A DNA stretch of 64,000 nt, taken from the NCBI GenBank assembly GCA_035999365.1, contig DASYGT010000022.1, positions 14,646 to 78,645 of the forward strand. Reading direction: 5' to 3'. The first letter of the stretch is position 1. Each line of letters opens with the position of its first letter. The translations under genes were made by a program, and so were the position numbers. The notes under the pieces are model-generated. The model searched no databases and had not been told where the DNA came from. It worked only from the letters and a program-made list of their open reading frames with translations. Positions 43,039 to 52,964 of this stretch are shown one piece after another. This DNA comes from DASYGT01 sp035999365 (lineage in GTDB: Bacteria; Actinomycetota; Actinomycetes; Mycobacteriales; Jatrophihabitantaceae).

Positions 43039-43057
43039 CACGACCCGCACCGGCCCG

Positions 43058-44917
43058 ATGACGCAGCGTCCCCGCGCTCGGAATTCCGCGCCGCGCTCCG
43101 CAGCCCGGCGCCCGGCGTCGCGACGGCCGCTCCGCCGCCAGCGGGCGATGCGTCTCGGCGCCCTGCACCCGCGCCTGCGTTACGGCTTCGCTGCGGTGTG
43201 CACGCTGCTGCTGGTGGTCGGCGGCCGGCTGGTGCAGCTGCAGGGCATCGACCGCGGCAGCTACGCAAGTGCGGCACATGCCCAGCGGGTGGACACGGTC
43301 GCATTGCACGCTCTGCGCGGCACCATCACCGACCGCGACGGAACGGCGCTCGCCTACACCTCCGACGCGCAGGACATCACCGTCGACCCCAAACAGATTC
43401 CGTCGGTGCAGTGGCCGGCCTACGCGGCGAAACTTGCGCCGCTGCTCGGGATGACGGCCGATGCCGTGACTGCCGTGCTCGCGAAGCCCGGGCAGTACGC
43501 CGTGCTGGCACCCGGCAGGTCGCCCGTCGTCGCGCAGCGCGTCGAGGCACTCGGCCTCGAAGGCGTCTATACGCAGGCCACCACACTGAGGCAGTACCCG
43601 GGCCGAACAGTCGCAGCGAATGTGATCGGCACCGTTCATTCCGACGGCACCGGCGCGGCAGGCATCGAGTACCTGTTCAACACCCAGCTCGCCGGTAAGA
43701 ACGGCAGCCTGACCTATGCCGTCGACAACCTGGGCAACGTCAACCCGGCCAGCCGCACGGTGCGTGACGCGGCGCACAACGGCTCCACCGTGGCGCTGAC
43801 GATCGACCAGAACCTGCAATACGTGGTGCAGCAGTACCTCGACGTCGCCGTCCCCGAGTCGGGCGCCCGCAGTGCCGAGGCCGTCGTGCTCGACTCGCAC
43901 ACCGGACAGGTGCTCACGATGGCCTCGTCCGGCACGTTCGACGCGTCCGACCCCAACACGATCAACCCGAACGTACCGATCAACGCACCGGTGATGTCGG
44001 CCTTCGAGCCCGGGTCGGTGCAGAAGGCGATCACGTTCGCCGCGGCCCTGCAGCAAGGAATCATCAAGCCCAGCACTGTGATCTCGGTGCCGCACACCAT
44101 CAACATCGGCGGCGTCAACGTCTCCGATGCGTGGTGGCACCCCACCGAACGGTTCACCGCCACGGGCGTGCTCGCCGAGTCGTCCAATGTCGGCACGCTG
44201 AAGATCGCGCAGGAGCTCGGGCCGCAGGTGTGGGACAGCTACGAGCAGCGCTTCGGTGTCGGCCAGAAGACCGGGATCGAGCTGCCGGGCGAGAGCAGCG
44301 GGTACCTCCCGCCGATCGACACGTGGTCGGACTCGACGTTCGCCAACCTGCCCTTCGGCCAGGGCGAGAGCATGACCGTGCTGCAGCTCGCGTCCATCTA
44401 CCAGACCATCGCCAACAACGGCGTCCGCATCCCGCCGCGCATCGTGAAGTCGGTGACGGCGTCCGACGGGGCGACGACCGTTACGCCGAGGCCCGCCGGC
44501 ATCGATGTCATCAATCCCACGACTGCCCAGATTCTGCGCACGATGCTGGAGTCGGTGGCGATGCCTGGCGGAACCGGTGTCAAGGCGGGCATCCCCGGAT
44601 ATCGCATCGCCGGTAAGACCGGTACCGCGCAGCAGCCCGATCCCGCACGGGGCGGCCGCTACTCGAGCTGGATGAACTGGGACACCTTCGCCGGGATGGC
44701 GCCGGCCGACGACCCGCAATTCGTCGTCGCCATCATGGTCGACAATCCAGCGCACGGTGTCGAGGGTGGTGACGTCGCAGCGCCGCTGTTCAAGAAGATC
44801 GCGGCCTACGAACTGCAGCACGCGCACATTCCGCCGACCGGCTCGCTGTCCACGCACGTCCCGCTTCAGGACTGTGCGGGTCAGGACCGGCGGTACCTGC
44901 CCGCTAACGTCTGCTGA
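43058..44917 (+). CDS. ftsI: Septal peptidoglycan transpeptidase (class B PBP, FtsI/PbpB)
   Basis: This 619-residue penicillin-binding protein has a basic cytoplasmic N-terminus and one membrane anchor (about 41-60). A dimerisation/pedestal domain with RGTITDRDGTALAYT follows. The transpeptidase domain has all three motifs: SVQK with nucleophile Ser320 and Lys323, SSN at 375-377 and KTG at 520-522. It cross-links septal peptidoglycan. No PASTA repeats are present at the C-terminus. The ATG at 43058 is used; the ATG overlapping the ftsL stop runs into a stop after eight codons. Confidence 0.95.
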   Translation: MTQRPRARNSAPRSAARRPASRRPLRRQRAMRLGALHPRLRYGFAAVCTLLLVVGGRLVQLQGIDRGSYASAAHAQRVDTVALHALRGTITDRDGTALAYTSDAQDITVDPKQIPSVQWPAYAAKLAPLLGMTADAVTAVLAKPGQYAVLAPGRSPVVAQRVEALGLEGVYTQATTLRQYPGRTVAANVIGTVHSDGTGAAGIEYLFNTQLAGKNGSLTYAVDNLGNVNPASRTVRDAAHNGSTVALTIDQNLQYVVQQYLDVAVPESGARSAEAVVLDSHTGQVLTMASSGTFDASDPNTINPNVPINAPVMSAFEPGSVQKAITFAAALQQGIIKPSTVISVPHTINIGGVNVSDAWWHPTERFTATGVLAESSNVGTLKIAQELGPQVWDSYEQRFGVGQKTGIELPGESSGYLPPIDTWSDSTFANLPFGQGESMTVLQLASIYQTIANNGVRIPPRIVKSVTASDGATTVTPRPAGIDVINPTTAQILRTMLESVAMPGGTGVKAGIPGYRIAGKTGTAQQPDPARGGRYSSWMNWDTFAGMAPADDPQFVVAIMVDNPAHGVEGGDVAAPLFKKIAAYELQHAHIPPTGSLSTHVPLQDCAGQDRRYLPANVC

Positions 44918-44918
44918 T

Positions 44919-46433
44919 GTGGGTGTGAGTTCGGCGGGCGACGTCCCCCGTCCCGCACGTGTCACACCGGTTCCCCTGGGCGAGCTCGCCCGCCTGGCGG
45001 AGACGACCGTCGACGGACCCGAGAGCCAGATCTCGGGAATCACCGCGTCCAGCGACCGGATCCGGCCGGGGGACCTGTTCGCGGCGATCCCGGGGTTGCG
45101 CACGCACGGCGCCCGCTTCGCCTCGGACGCCGCACGTGCCGGTGCCGTCGCGGTGCTCACCGACGCCGCCGGTACCGCCCACGCGCCGCCGGGGCTGCCC
45201 ACGCTGGTCGTGACGGACGTCCGTGCTGTGCTCGGGGCGATTGCGTCGCGCGTGTACGGCGATCCGAGTGGGGCCCTTCGAGTGCAGGGCGTCACGGGGA
45301 CGAGCGGTAAGACGACGACGACGTTCTTCCTGCGTGCCGGCCTGGCCGCGGCCGGGAGGACACCCGGGCTCGTCGGCACGGTCGCCACCATGATCGGCGC
45401 GGATCGGATCGAGACCGGGTTCACGACCCCGGAAGCGCCCGATCTGCACGCGTTGCTCGCCGTGATGCGTGAGCGCGGCGTCACGGACGTCGCGATGGAG
45501 GTGTCGAGCCATGCCCTCGAACTCGGCCGTGTCGGTGGCGTCGCGTTCGAGGTCGGGGGCTTCACCAACCTCTCGCAGGACCATCTCGATTTCCATCCGA
45601 GCATGGAGGACTATTTCGCCGCCAAGCGCAGGCTCTTCGAGTCCGGCGCGCGCCCCGTCGTGGTTGTCGACGACGAGTGGGGACGCACCCTCGCCGGCAC
45701 CCTCGTCGACGTGACCACCGTGAGCACGGCATCCCGTGCCGCCACCTGGAGCGCGCGAGCGATCATCGGAAATTCCGACGGCACGATCGACTTCGTCCTC
45801 GATGGCCCCGCGGGAGCGATCCCGGCGCGCACCAGCATTCCTGGCCGGTTCAACGTCGCCAATGCCGCGCTGGCGATCGCATTGCTGCACAGTGTCGGCG
45901 TTGCGCCGAGCGTCGCCGCAGAGGCGATCGCCCAGGCTGTCGTCCCGGGGCGAATGGAGCGCATCGACGAGGGGCAGCCGTTCCTGGCAGTGGTCGACTA
46001 CAGCCACAAGCCGGCGGCGGTGCAGAGCGCACTCGCCGCACTGCGGCCCCTGACGTCGCAACGGCTGATCGTGGTGCTCGGGTGCGGAGGCGATCGTGAT
46101 CGTGCGAAGCGGCCGATGATGGGTGAGATCGCCGCACGGGGCTCCGACCTGCTGATCGTCACCGACGACAACCCGCGGTCGGAAGACCCGGCGGCGATCA
46201 GGCGCGAGATGCTCCTCGGTGCCGAGGCGGTGCCGCCGAGTCAGCGGGGTCAGGTGCGCCAGATCGCTGATCGTGCCGCCGCGATCGCCGAGGCTGTGCG
46301 TGCGGCCGGGGCGGGCGACTGCGTGCTCATCGCCGGGAAGGGGCACGAGACGGGTCAGGAGATCGACGGCGTCGTGCACCCGTTCGACGACGGGGACGTC
46401 GTGCGTGCGGCACTGCGTGAGGTCCTGACGTGA
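44919..46433 (+). CDS. murE: UDP-MurNAc-L-Ala-D-Glu ligase for meso-diaminopimelate (MurE)
   Basis: This 504-residue Mur ligase adds the third residue of the stem peptide in the cytoplasm. Domains: N-terminal uridine-binding part with GITASSDRIRPGDLFAA, central ATPase with TGTSGKTTT at about 126-134, and C-terminal domain with GCGGDRDRAKR and DNPR at 417-420. The D-N-P-R motif selects meso-diaminopimelate over lysine, so the cell wall should contain meso-DAP. GTG 44919 and GTG 44925 are both possible starts just after the ftsI stop. Confidence 0.95.
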   Translation: MGVSSAGDVPRPARVTPVPLGELARLAETTVDGPESQISGITASSDRIRPGDLFAAIPGLRTHGARFASDAARAGAVAVLTDAAGTAHAPPGLPTLVVTDVRAVLGAIASRVYGDPSGALRVQGVTGTSGKTTTTFFLRAGLAAAGRTPGLVGTVATMIGADRIETGFTTPEAPDLHALLAVMRERGVTDVAMEVSSHALELGRVGGVAFEVGGFTNLSQDHLDFHPSMEDYFAAKRRLFESGARPVVVVDDEWGRTLAGTLVDVTTVSTASRAATWSARAIIGNSDGTIDFVLDGPAGAIPARTSIPGRFNVANAALAIALLHSVGVAPSVAAEAIAQAVVPGRMERIDEGQPFLAVVDYSHKPAAVQSALAALRPLTSQRLIVVLGCGGDRDRAKRPMMGEIAARGSDLLIVTDDNPRSEDPAAIRREMLLGAEAVPPSQRGQVRQIADRAAAIAEAVRAAGAGDCVLIAGKGHETGQEIDGVVHPFDDGDVVRAALREVLT

Positions 46434-47869
46434 TCGCGATGTCCCTCGGCGAGATCGCCCGCATCGTCGATGGAGTGGTTGCCGACGCCGATCCGTCGAC
46501 AGTGGTCACCGGTTCGATCGAGTTCGACTCACGATTGATTCGCCCGGGTGGACTCTTCGTCGCCTTCACAGGTGATCGCGTCGACGGGCACGACTATGTG
46601 TCGGCAGCGGTCGCGGCGGGAGCTGAGGCCGCGCTCGTGACCCGATCGGTGGACGCGCCGAGCATCCTGGTGGGCGACGCCGTCGTCGCGATGGGTGCCC
46701 TCGCCGGCGCCGTCGTACGCCGGCTACCGGAGGCGAGCGTCATCGGCGTGACCGGCTCCTCCGGCAAGACGTCGACGAAGGACATGCTGGCCCACGTCCT
46801 GGCAAAGCTCGGCCCGACAATCGCCCCGCCCGGTTCGTTCAACAACGAGCTGGGCCACCCGTACACCGTGCTGCGTGCCGACGAGACGACGCGATACTTG
46901 GTGCTCGAGACGAGCGCACGCGGTGTCGGCCACATCAGCTATCTCACGCGTATCGCACCGCCACGCATCGGTGTCGTCCTCAACGTGGGCAGCGCACATC
47001 TCGGTGTCTTCGGTTCGCGAGCCGCGATCGCACAGGCGAAGGGCGAGCTGGTCGAGGCGCTGCCTTCGGCCGACGACGGGGGAGTGGCCGTGCTCAACGC
47101 CGACGACCCGCTCGTCGCGGCGATGCGCTCGCGTACGCCGGCCCGGGTCGTCACCTTCGGCACCGCACGTGACGCCGACGTCCGAGCGCTGTCGATCGAA
47201 CTCGACGACCTCGGTCGGCCCCGGTTCACCCTGTCGTCGGCGGGGGAGCGTGCCGAAGTCGCGCTTCGCTACGTCGGCGCACACCATGTCGGTAATGCGC
47301 TCGCGACGGCCGCCGTCGCGATCGAGTGCGGAATGTCGGTACCGCAAGCCGCGCAGGCTCTGGGCGCGGCGACCCCGGCCTCCCGGTGGCGCATGGAGGT
47401 CACCGAGCGAGTCGACGGCGTGCTGGTGGTCAATGACGCCTACAACGCGAATCCGGAATCCATGCGCGCCGCCTTGGAGGCGCTCGCGGGGATCAGCGCA
47501 CGCCGACATGCTCGATCGGTCGCGGTCCTCGGCGTGATGGCCGAGCTCGGTGCCGATGCCGATGCCGAGCATGTAGCGATCGGGAGGCTCGCCGCACGGC
47601 TGGGCATAGCGCAGGTGGTGGTGGTCGGCGCGGAGGCCCGCGGCATCGAGGCGGGCACCGCTCTGGAAGGCTCGTGGCGCGGCAACGCGTCCTGGGTGCC
47701 CGACATCGGCGCGGCCGTCGCGCTGCTGCGGGGCGAACTGCGGCCAGGCGACGTGGTGCTCGTCAAGGCCTCGCGTGCGGCGAGCCTCGAACGGGTCGCC
47801 GCCGCCATCACGGACGATTTCCACCAGGACGAAGTCGACACCGACGGACCAGGAGGCACTGCGGCGTGA
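46430..47869 (+). CDS. murF: UDP-MurNAc-tripeptide D-Ala-D-Ala ligase (MurF)
   Basis: This 479-residue Mur ligase adds D-Ala-D-Ala to complete the pentapeptide. It has the N-terminal FDSRLIRPGGLFVAF, the ATPase loop VTGSSGKTSTKD, ETSARGVGHISYLT, and the C-terminal VNDAYNANPESMRAAL typical of MurF. The GTG start overlaps the murE stop (GTGA) with GAGG seven bases before it; an ATG nine bases later is less well placed. It is tightly coupled with mraY downstream. Confidence 0.95.
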   Translation: MIAMSLGEIARIVDGVVADADPSTVVTGSIEFDSRLIRPGGLFVAFTGDRVDGHDYVSAAVAAGAEAALVTRSVDAPSILVGDAVVAMGALAGAVVRRLPEASVIGVTGSSGKTSTKDMLAHVLAKLGPTIAPPGSFNNELGHPYTVLRADETTRYLVLETSARGVGHISYLTRIAPPRIGVVLNVGSAHLGVFGSRAAIAQAKGELVEALPSADDGGVAVLNADDPLVAAMRSRTPARVVTFGTARDADVRALSIELDDLGRPRFTLSSAGERAEVALRYVGAHHVGNALATAAVAIECGMSVPQAAQALGAATPASRWRMEVTERVDGVLVVNDAYNANPESMRAALEALAGISARRHARSVAVLGVMAELGADADAEHVAIGRLAARLGIAQVVVVGAEARGIEAGTALEGSWRGNASWVPDIGAAVALLRGELRPGDVVLVKASRAASLERVAAAITDDFHQDEVDTDGPGGTAA

Positions 47870-48957
47870 AGACGATTCTGCTCGCCGCCGTCGTCTCCCT
47901 GCTCACCTCGATCCTCTGCACCCCGCTGGTCGTCGCGTTCTTCCGCAGGCGCGGGTTCGGCCAGGAGATCCGCACGGACGGCCCGCAGACACACCTGGTC
48001 AAGCGCGGTACGCCGACGATGGGCGGCGTGGCGATCATCGGCTCGACCGTGTTCGGCTACGTCGTCGCTCACGTGATCATCGTCGCCCGTGGCGGCGGCG
48101 GCCCGAACGCGTCGGGGCTGCTGGCCCTGTTCCTCATGGTGGGTCTCGGCGGTGTCGGCTTTCTCGACGACTTCATCAAGATCCGCCGCCAGCGCAACCT
48201 CGGGCTGCGGGCCCGTGCGAAGTTCGGCGGCCAGCTCGTGGTGGGCCTGACGTTCGCGGTGCTCACCCTGCAATTCCGCGACAAGAACGGCGTGACGCCG
48301 GCCTCGACGCACCTGTCCTACGTTCGCGACATCTCCGCGATCGGGCTCGGCACGGTGGGCTTCCTCGCGCTTGCGTACGTCATCATCGCCGCCACGTCCA
48401 ACGCAGTGAACCTGACCGACGGCCTCGACGGCCTGGCCGCGGGCGCTTCGGCGATGGTATTCGGAGCGTTCACGCTCATCGAGTTCCTGCAATTCCGCAA
48501 CCCGTGCGCGCCGACGTTTCACCCCGGCTGCTATGTCGTACGCGATCCGCTCGATCTCGCCCTCGTGGCCGCATCGGCGATGAGCGCGTGCTTCGGATTC
48601 CTGTGGTGGAACGCGTCACCCGCGCAGATCTTCATGGGCGACACCGGCTCGATGGCGCTCGGCGGGCTGATGGCCGGGCTTGCCATCCTGTCGCACACCG
48701 AGCTGCTGCTCGTCGTGCTGGGTGGGCTCTTCGCCATGGTGACCTTGTCGGGGATCATCCAGACCGGATGGTTCAAATTCACCCGCATCCGATCCGGGAC
48801 GGGGCGACGGGTCTTCCGAATGGCACCGCTGCATCACCACTTCGAGCTCGGCGGTTGGGAAGAAGTCACGATCATCGTCCGGTTCTGGATCGTCGCCGGC
48901 ATCGCCGTGGCGTTCGGGATGGGGCTGTTCTACGCGGACTTCATCGGCAATGGCTGA
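47866..48957 (+). CDS. mraY: Phospho-MurNAc-pentapeptide transferase (MraY)
   Basis: This 363-residue polytopic enzyme with about ten membrane helices makes lipid I by moving phospho-MurNAc-pentapeptide to undecaprenyl phosphate. Key motifs are GTPTMGGVAII, FLDDFIKIRRQRNLGL with the Asp pair, NAVNLTDGLDGLAAG, ASPAQIFMGDTGSMALGG and MAPLHHHFELGGWEE with the His motif. The start is a GTG overlapping the murF stop, with GGAGG ten bases upstream. It overlaps murD by eight bases. Confidence 0.96.
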   Translation: MKTILLAAVVSLLTSILCTPLVVAFFRRRGFGQEIRTDGPQTHLVKRGTPTMGGVAIIGSTVFGYVVAHVIIVARGGGGPNASGLLALFLMVGLGGVGFLDDFIKIRRQRNLGLRARAKFGGQLVVGLTFAVLTLQFRDKNGVTPASTHLSYVRDISAIGLGTVGFLALAYVIIAATSNAVNLTDGLDGLAAGASAMVFGAFTLIEFLQFRNPCAPTFHPGCYVVRDPLDLALVAASAMSACFGFLWWNASPAQIFMGDTGSMALGGLMAGLAILSHTELLLVVLGGLFAMVTLSGIIQTGWFKFTRIRSGTGRRVFRMAPLHHHFELGGWEEVTIIVRFWIVAGIAVAFGMGLFYADFIGNG

Positions 48958-50350
48958 GCCGGTCGGCGCCTATGCAGCGGCGACCGTCCGCGCCTCGATG
49001 ACCGGCGAGACCGTCCTCGTCTGCGGTGCGGGTCTGGCCGGCGAGTCCGCGGTGCGTGCCCTCCTCGCCCGCGGCGCTCGGGTGTTGCTGGCGGATCGAG
49101 TCGAATCTGCGGCCGTCTCCGCGCTGGTCGGCGCCGGTGCCGAGTTCGTGGGTTCACCCACGGCGGTGCCCGGCGAGGTGGACCTGGTCGTGACCTCGCC
49201 GGGCTGGCGCCCGGACCATCCGTTGCTCCGTTCGGCGCTGGACGCGGGTATCGAGGTCATCGGCGAGGTTGAGTTCGCCTGGCGTCTCCGGGGCCCGGAC
49301 GCTGCGCCGTGGCTGGCGATCACGGGCACGAACGGCAAGACCACCACCGCGCGCATGCTCGAGTCGATCTTGCAGGCATCCGGAGCGAGAGCGCTCGCCG
49401 TCGGCAATGTCGGTGTGTCGATCATCGACGCGGTGACGGCGGAAGTGCCCTACGACGTGCTGTCGGTCGAGCTGTCCAGCTTCCAGCTGCACTGGTCGTC
49501 GACGATCGCACCAGCGGCCGGGGTGATGCTCAATCTCGCACCCGATCACCTCGACTGGCACGGCTCGATGGCCGCTTACGCCACGGCCAAGTCACGCGTA
49601 TGGGGCGGCTGGCTGGCCATCGGAAACCTCGACGATCCGCAGGTCGTGACGCTTCTGGCGTCCGTCGACACACCCACCCGCGTCGGCTTCACGCTGCGCG
49701 ATCCGCAGAGCGGCGAGCTCGGTGTTCGCGACGGCATGCTCGTCGACTGCGCGTTCGACACCGCTCTCGAACTGCTGCCGGCCGCCGACATCAGACCGGC
49801 GGGTGCACACAATGTGGCCAACGCGCTCGCCGCAGCAGCGCTTGCACGAGCGCATGGACTCACCGCCGAAGACGTGGCGGCCGGGCTGCGCAGCTTCGTC
49901 CCCGACCCGCATCGCAACCAATTCGTGGCGACGGTGGGCGGCGTCGACTTCGTCGACGACAGCAAGGCAACGAACCCGCATGCGGCCCTCGCATCCCTGA
50001 CCGCGTACGACAGAGTCGTCTGGATCGCCGGTGGCCAGCTGAAGGATGCACCGGTCGACGAGCTCGTCGAAGCGATCGCACCTCGGCTCGGCGGCGCCGT
50101 TCTGCTCGGCGCCGATAGGGCGACGCTTGCCGACGCATTAGGACGACACGCGCCGGATGTGCCGCTCATCGAGGTTTCGAGCACCGACGATGGTGTGATG
50201 ACCGAGGTGGTGCACGCCGCGGCCGGGCTGGCACGTCCCGGCGACACCGTACTGCTCGCCCCTGCAGCCGCCTCGTACGACATGTTCACCGGGTACGCCG
50301 CACGCGGCGACCAGTTCGTAGCGGCCGTCCGGCGGCTCGAACACCGATGA
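48950..50350 (+). CDS. murD: UDP-MurNAc-L-Ala D-glutamate ligase (MurD)
   Basis: This 466-residue cytoplasmic Mur ligase adds D-glutamate to UDP-MurNAc-L-Ala. It has an N-terminal Rossmann-like domain (VLVCGAGLAGESAVRALLARG), the ATPase loop ITGTNGKTTTARM, LSSFQLHWSSTIAPAAGVMLN with DHLDWHGS, and the C-terminal FVDDSKATNPHAALASL, where D-S-K-A-T-N is the MurD hallmark. The ATG lies inside the end of mraY. Its stop overlaps the ftsW start (ATGA). Confidence 0.95.
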   Translation: MAEPVGAYAAATVRASMTGETVLVCGAGLAGESAVRALLARGARVLLADRVESAAVSALVGAGAEFVGSPTAVPGEVDLVVTSPGWRPDHPLLRSALDAGIEVIGEVEFAWRLRGPDAAPWLAITGTNGKTTTARMLESILQASGARALAVGNVGVSIIDAVTAEVPYDVLSVELSSFQLHWSSTIAPAAGVMLNLAPDHLDWHGSMAAYATAKSRVWGGWLAIGNLDDPQVVTLLASVDTPTRVGFTLRDPQSGELGVRDGMLVDCAFDTALELLPAADIRPAGAHNVANALAAAALARAHGLTAEDVAAGLRSFVPDPHRNQFVATVGGVDFVDDSKATNPHAALASLTAYDRVVWIAGGQLKDAPVDELVEAIAPRLGGAVLLGADRATLADALGRHAPDVPLIEVSSTDDGVMTEVVHAAAGLARPGDTVLLAPAAASYDMFTGYAARGDQFVAAVRRLEHR

Positions 50351-51828
50351 CGACCGCCGACGCGGGCGGCGCCCTGGCGAGGGCGCGCGCATCGATCCGC
50401 GAGCGGGTGCGTCCCGGAACGGCCGGCGCCCGCTTCGTCGACAAGCCGTTCGCCTCGGTCCAGCTGCTGCTGCTCGCGGCCGGAGGACTGCTCGGCTTCG
50501 GCCTGCTGATGGCCGTCTCGACCACGATCGCGGCCTCGCACAACACCGGCGGCGGGTCGATCTGGTCGCAGATGATCAAGGAGGCCGAGTTCGTCGGCCT
50601 GGGTGTGCCACTGTTCTGGTTCGCCGTGCGCCTTCCACCACGTGCGTACCGTTTGCTTGCGTACCCGATGCTCGCTATCGCCACCGTCGCACTCGTCGCC
50701 GTGCTGATCCCTGGAGTCGGTATCAGTGCCTACGGCGCTCGCCGGTGGATCGACGTCGGCCCGCTGCAGCTGCAGCCATCGGAGTTTGCGAAGGTCGCCC
50801 TGTTGTTGTGGGGGGCCGACCTGCTCGCGCGCAAGCAGCAGTTCGGCACCCTGCGCCGCGCCCGCCACCTGTTCGTACCGCTCGTCCCCGGCTTCCTCCT
50901 GATCATCCTGCTCGTGATGCTCGAGCCGGATCTCGGCACGACCTGCTGCTTCCTGCTGATCCTGCTCGGCTTGCTGTGGATGGTCGGCATGCCGATGCGG
51001 TACTTCGCCACCGTCGTCGTCCTCATTGCCGGCGCAGTCACGGCGCTGGCATTCGCGGCGCCATATCGGTGGGAACGGATCACCACCTTCCTGCATCCGT
51101 TCAAGGACGCCCAGAACAGCGGCTTCCACACCGTCGAGGGGCTCTACGCGCTTGCGTCCGGCGGCGTCTTCGGTGTCGGCATCGGCCAAGGCACGTCCAA
51201 GTACGGCTGGGTGCCGAACGCCAACTCCGACTACGTGTTCGCGATCATCGGCGAGGAGCTCGGACTGCTCGGCTGCCTGTCGGTACTCGCCCTCTTCGGG
51301 CTCCTGGCCTACACCGGAATGCGCATCGCGCGGCGGAACGCGGATCCGTTCGTACGCATCGTCGCCGGTGCCGCGACTGTGTGGCTGTGCGGACAGGCGG
51401 TGATCAACGTCGGGTACGTGTGCGGGTTGCTACCCGTCACCGGTATCCCGCTGCCGTTCATCTCCGCCGGTGGTACGTCGCTGCTCGCGTCGTTCTTCGT
51501 CCTGGGCATGCTGACGTCCTTCGCCCGGCACGAGACGCCGGCCGTAGCGGCCGCACGCAGAGCGGAGCGGCGCGGGACCCGCACCCGGTTGGAACGGGTG
51601 TTGCGGATCCCGGTGCCGCGCCCGTACGCGGCCCCGAAGCGCCGCGTCGCCGCGTCGCCGCAGCGGCAGTCGCGTTCCACACCGGAACGGGCTTCGCGCA
51701 CGCCGGCGTCGGTACCCGCGCGCCGCGCCGCCCCATCGCCGGTGCGCTCTGCATCGCCACGCGTACGAGGCTCGGCAGGCTCGCTCCGCGCGACGGGCAC
51801 CGACGGAGTACCGCGGAGGGTGCGGTGA
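50347..51828 (+). CDS. ftsW: SEDS-family septal peptidoglycan polymerase (FtsW)
   Basis: This 493-residue membrane protein has about ten helices and the SEDS motifs: GARRWIDVGPLQLQPSEFAKVALL, MLEPDLGTT with the catalytic-type Asp and the C-terminal TGIPLPFISAGGTSLLASF. It polymerises lipid II with FtsI as its partner. After about residue 390 it carries a 100-residue basic Arg/Ser/Pro-rich cytoplasmic tail, which in mycobacterial FtsW binds FtsZ; whether this tail does so is unknown. The ATG overlaps the murD stop. Confidence 0.94.
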   Translation: MTTADAGGALARARASIRERVRPGTAGARFVDKPFASVQLLLLAAGGLLGFGLLMAVSTTIAASHNTGGGSIWSQMIKEAEFVGLGVPLFWFAVRLPPRAYRLLAYPMLAIATVALVAVLIPGVGISAYGARRWIDVGPLQLQPSEFAKVALLLWGADLLARKQQFGTLRRARHLFVPLVPGFLLIILLVMLEPDLGTTCCFLLILLGLLWMVGMPMRYFATVVVLIAGAVTALAFAAPYRWERITTFLHPFKDAQNSGFHTVEGLYALASGGVFGVGIGQGTSKYGWVPNANSDYVFAIIGEELGLLGCLSVLALFGLLAYTGMRIARRNADPFVRIVAGAATVWLCGQAVINVGYVCGLLPVTGIPLPFISAGGTSLLASFFVLGMLTSFARHETPAVAAARRAERRGTRTRLERVLRIPVPRPYAAPKRRVAASPQRQSRSTPERASRTPASVPARRAAPSPVRSASPRVRGSAGSLRATGTDGVPRRVR

Positions 51829-52964
51829 CCGGTCCCGGCTCGTCCGGACCGCGGGTGGTCGTCGCGGGCGGGGGGACCGCGGGGCACATCGAGCCCGCCA
51901 TGAATCTGGCAGACGAGGTCATGCGCCTCGACCCCACGGCGGTCGTCACAGCCCTGGGATCGACGAAGGGCCTCGACACCACGCTGATCCCGGCACGGGG
52001 CTTTCCCCTCGAGCTGATCCCGCCCGTTCCGCTGCCCCGTCGGCTGGGCCGGGATCTGTTCGCGACGCCGGGAAAGCTGCGCGGGGCCGTCGCCGTGGCG
52101 AGCGAGATACTCGAGCGCGTGCGGGCCGATGTCGTCGTCGGCTTCGGCGGCTACGTGGCGGTGCCTGCGTATCTCGCGGCGCGGCAGCTGGACCTGCCCA
52201 TCGTGGTACACGAGGCCAACGCCAAGCCAGGGCTGGCCAATCGCGCAGCTGCGCGCATGACCACGCATGTCTTCACCGCCGTCCGCGAGGGTCATCTGCC
52301 GCACGCGACGGTGATCGGTGTACCGCTGCGGCCAGAGATCGCCGGGCTGAACCGTGACGCGTTGCGCGCGCAGGCGCGCAGTCGGTTCGGCCTCGACGCC
52401 GACCGCCCCACGCTGCTCGTCACCGGTGGCTCCCAGGGCGCCCGGTCGATCAACTGGGCGGCATCCGGCGCCGCGCCGGGGCTGCTCGATGCCGGGGTAC
52501 AGGTGTTGCACGTGATCGGCCCGAAGAACGTGCTGGAGGTTCCCACTACTGCTGGCGATCCTCCGTATGTGATCGTGCCGTTCGTCGAGCACATGGAATA
52601 CGCCTACGCGGCGGCCGACTTCGCACTGTGCCGGTGCGGCGCGATGACCTGTGCGGAGTTGTCCGCGGTGGGGCTGCCCGCGGCCTACGTCCCGTACCCG
52701 GTGGGCAACGGTGAGCAGCGCTTCAACGCGGAGCCGATCGTCAAGGCGGGGGGCGGCGTGCTGGTCGACGACGCTGATCTCACTCCCGCCTGGGTCCTGG
52801 ACAACATCGTGCCGCGCATCACCGATGCCGACACCGTGACGCGGATGTCGAACGCTGCGGCGCATGCTGGTTCTCGGGACGCCGCGACGGTCCTTGCCCA
52901 GCATGTCCTGACCGTCGCGGCCGAGCACCGCCGATTCGCCCATAAGACACGGAGACCTCGATGA
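51825..52964 (+). CDS. murG: Lipid II synthase: GlcNAc transferase (MurG)
   Basis: This 379-residue GT28 glycosyltransferase adds GlcNAc to lipid I at the inner membrane face. It has VVAGGGTAGHIEPAMNLAD at the start, VGFGGYVAVPAYLAAR, VVHEANAKPGLANR, LLVTGGSQGARSIN and CRCGAMTCAELSAVGLPAAYVPYP for UDP-GlcNAc binding. The G-G-T-A-G-H loop and the C-terminal E in A-E-L are as expected. The GTG start overlaps the ftsW stop. Its own stop overlaps murC. Confidence 0.95.
   Translation: MTGPGSSGPRVVVAGGGTAGHIEPAMNLADEVMRLDPTAVVTALGSTKGLDTTLIPARGFPLELIPPVPLPRRLGRDLFATPGKLRGAVAVASEILERVRADVVVGFGGYVAVPAYLAARQLDLPIVVHEANAKPGLANRAAARMTTHVFTAVREGHLPHATVIGVPLRPEIAGLNRDALRAQARSRFGLDADRPTLLVTGGSQGARSINWAASGAAPGLLDAGVQVLHVIGPKNVLEVPTTAGDPPYVIVPFVEHMEYAYAAADFALCRCGAMTCAELSAVGLPAAYVPYPVGNGEQRFNAEPIVKAGGGVLVDDADLTPAWVLDNIVPRITDADTVTRMSNAAAHAGSRDAATVLAQHVLTVAAEHRRFAHKTRRPR

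Noticed and set aside
43035..43061. ATG overlapping the ftsL stop as the start of ftsI
   Set aside because: That frame meets a stop codon after eight codons; the ATG at 43058 gives the full penicillin-binding protein.
42641..45604. 987-codon open frame on the minus strand opposite ftsL-ftsI-murE
   Set aside because: It lies fully antisense to three well-conserved division genes, its translation is Arg/Ser/Ala-rich without motifs, and long antisense frames are common at this GC content.
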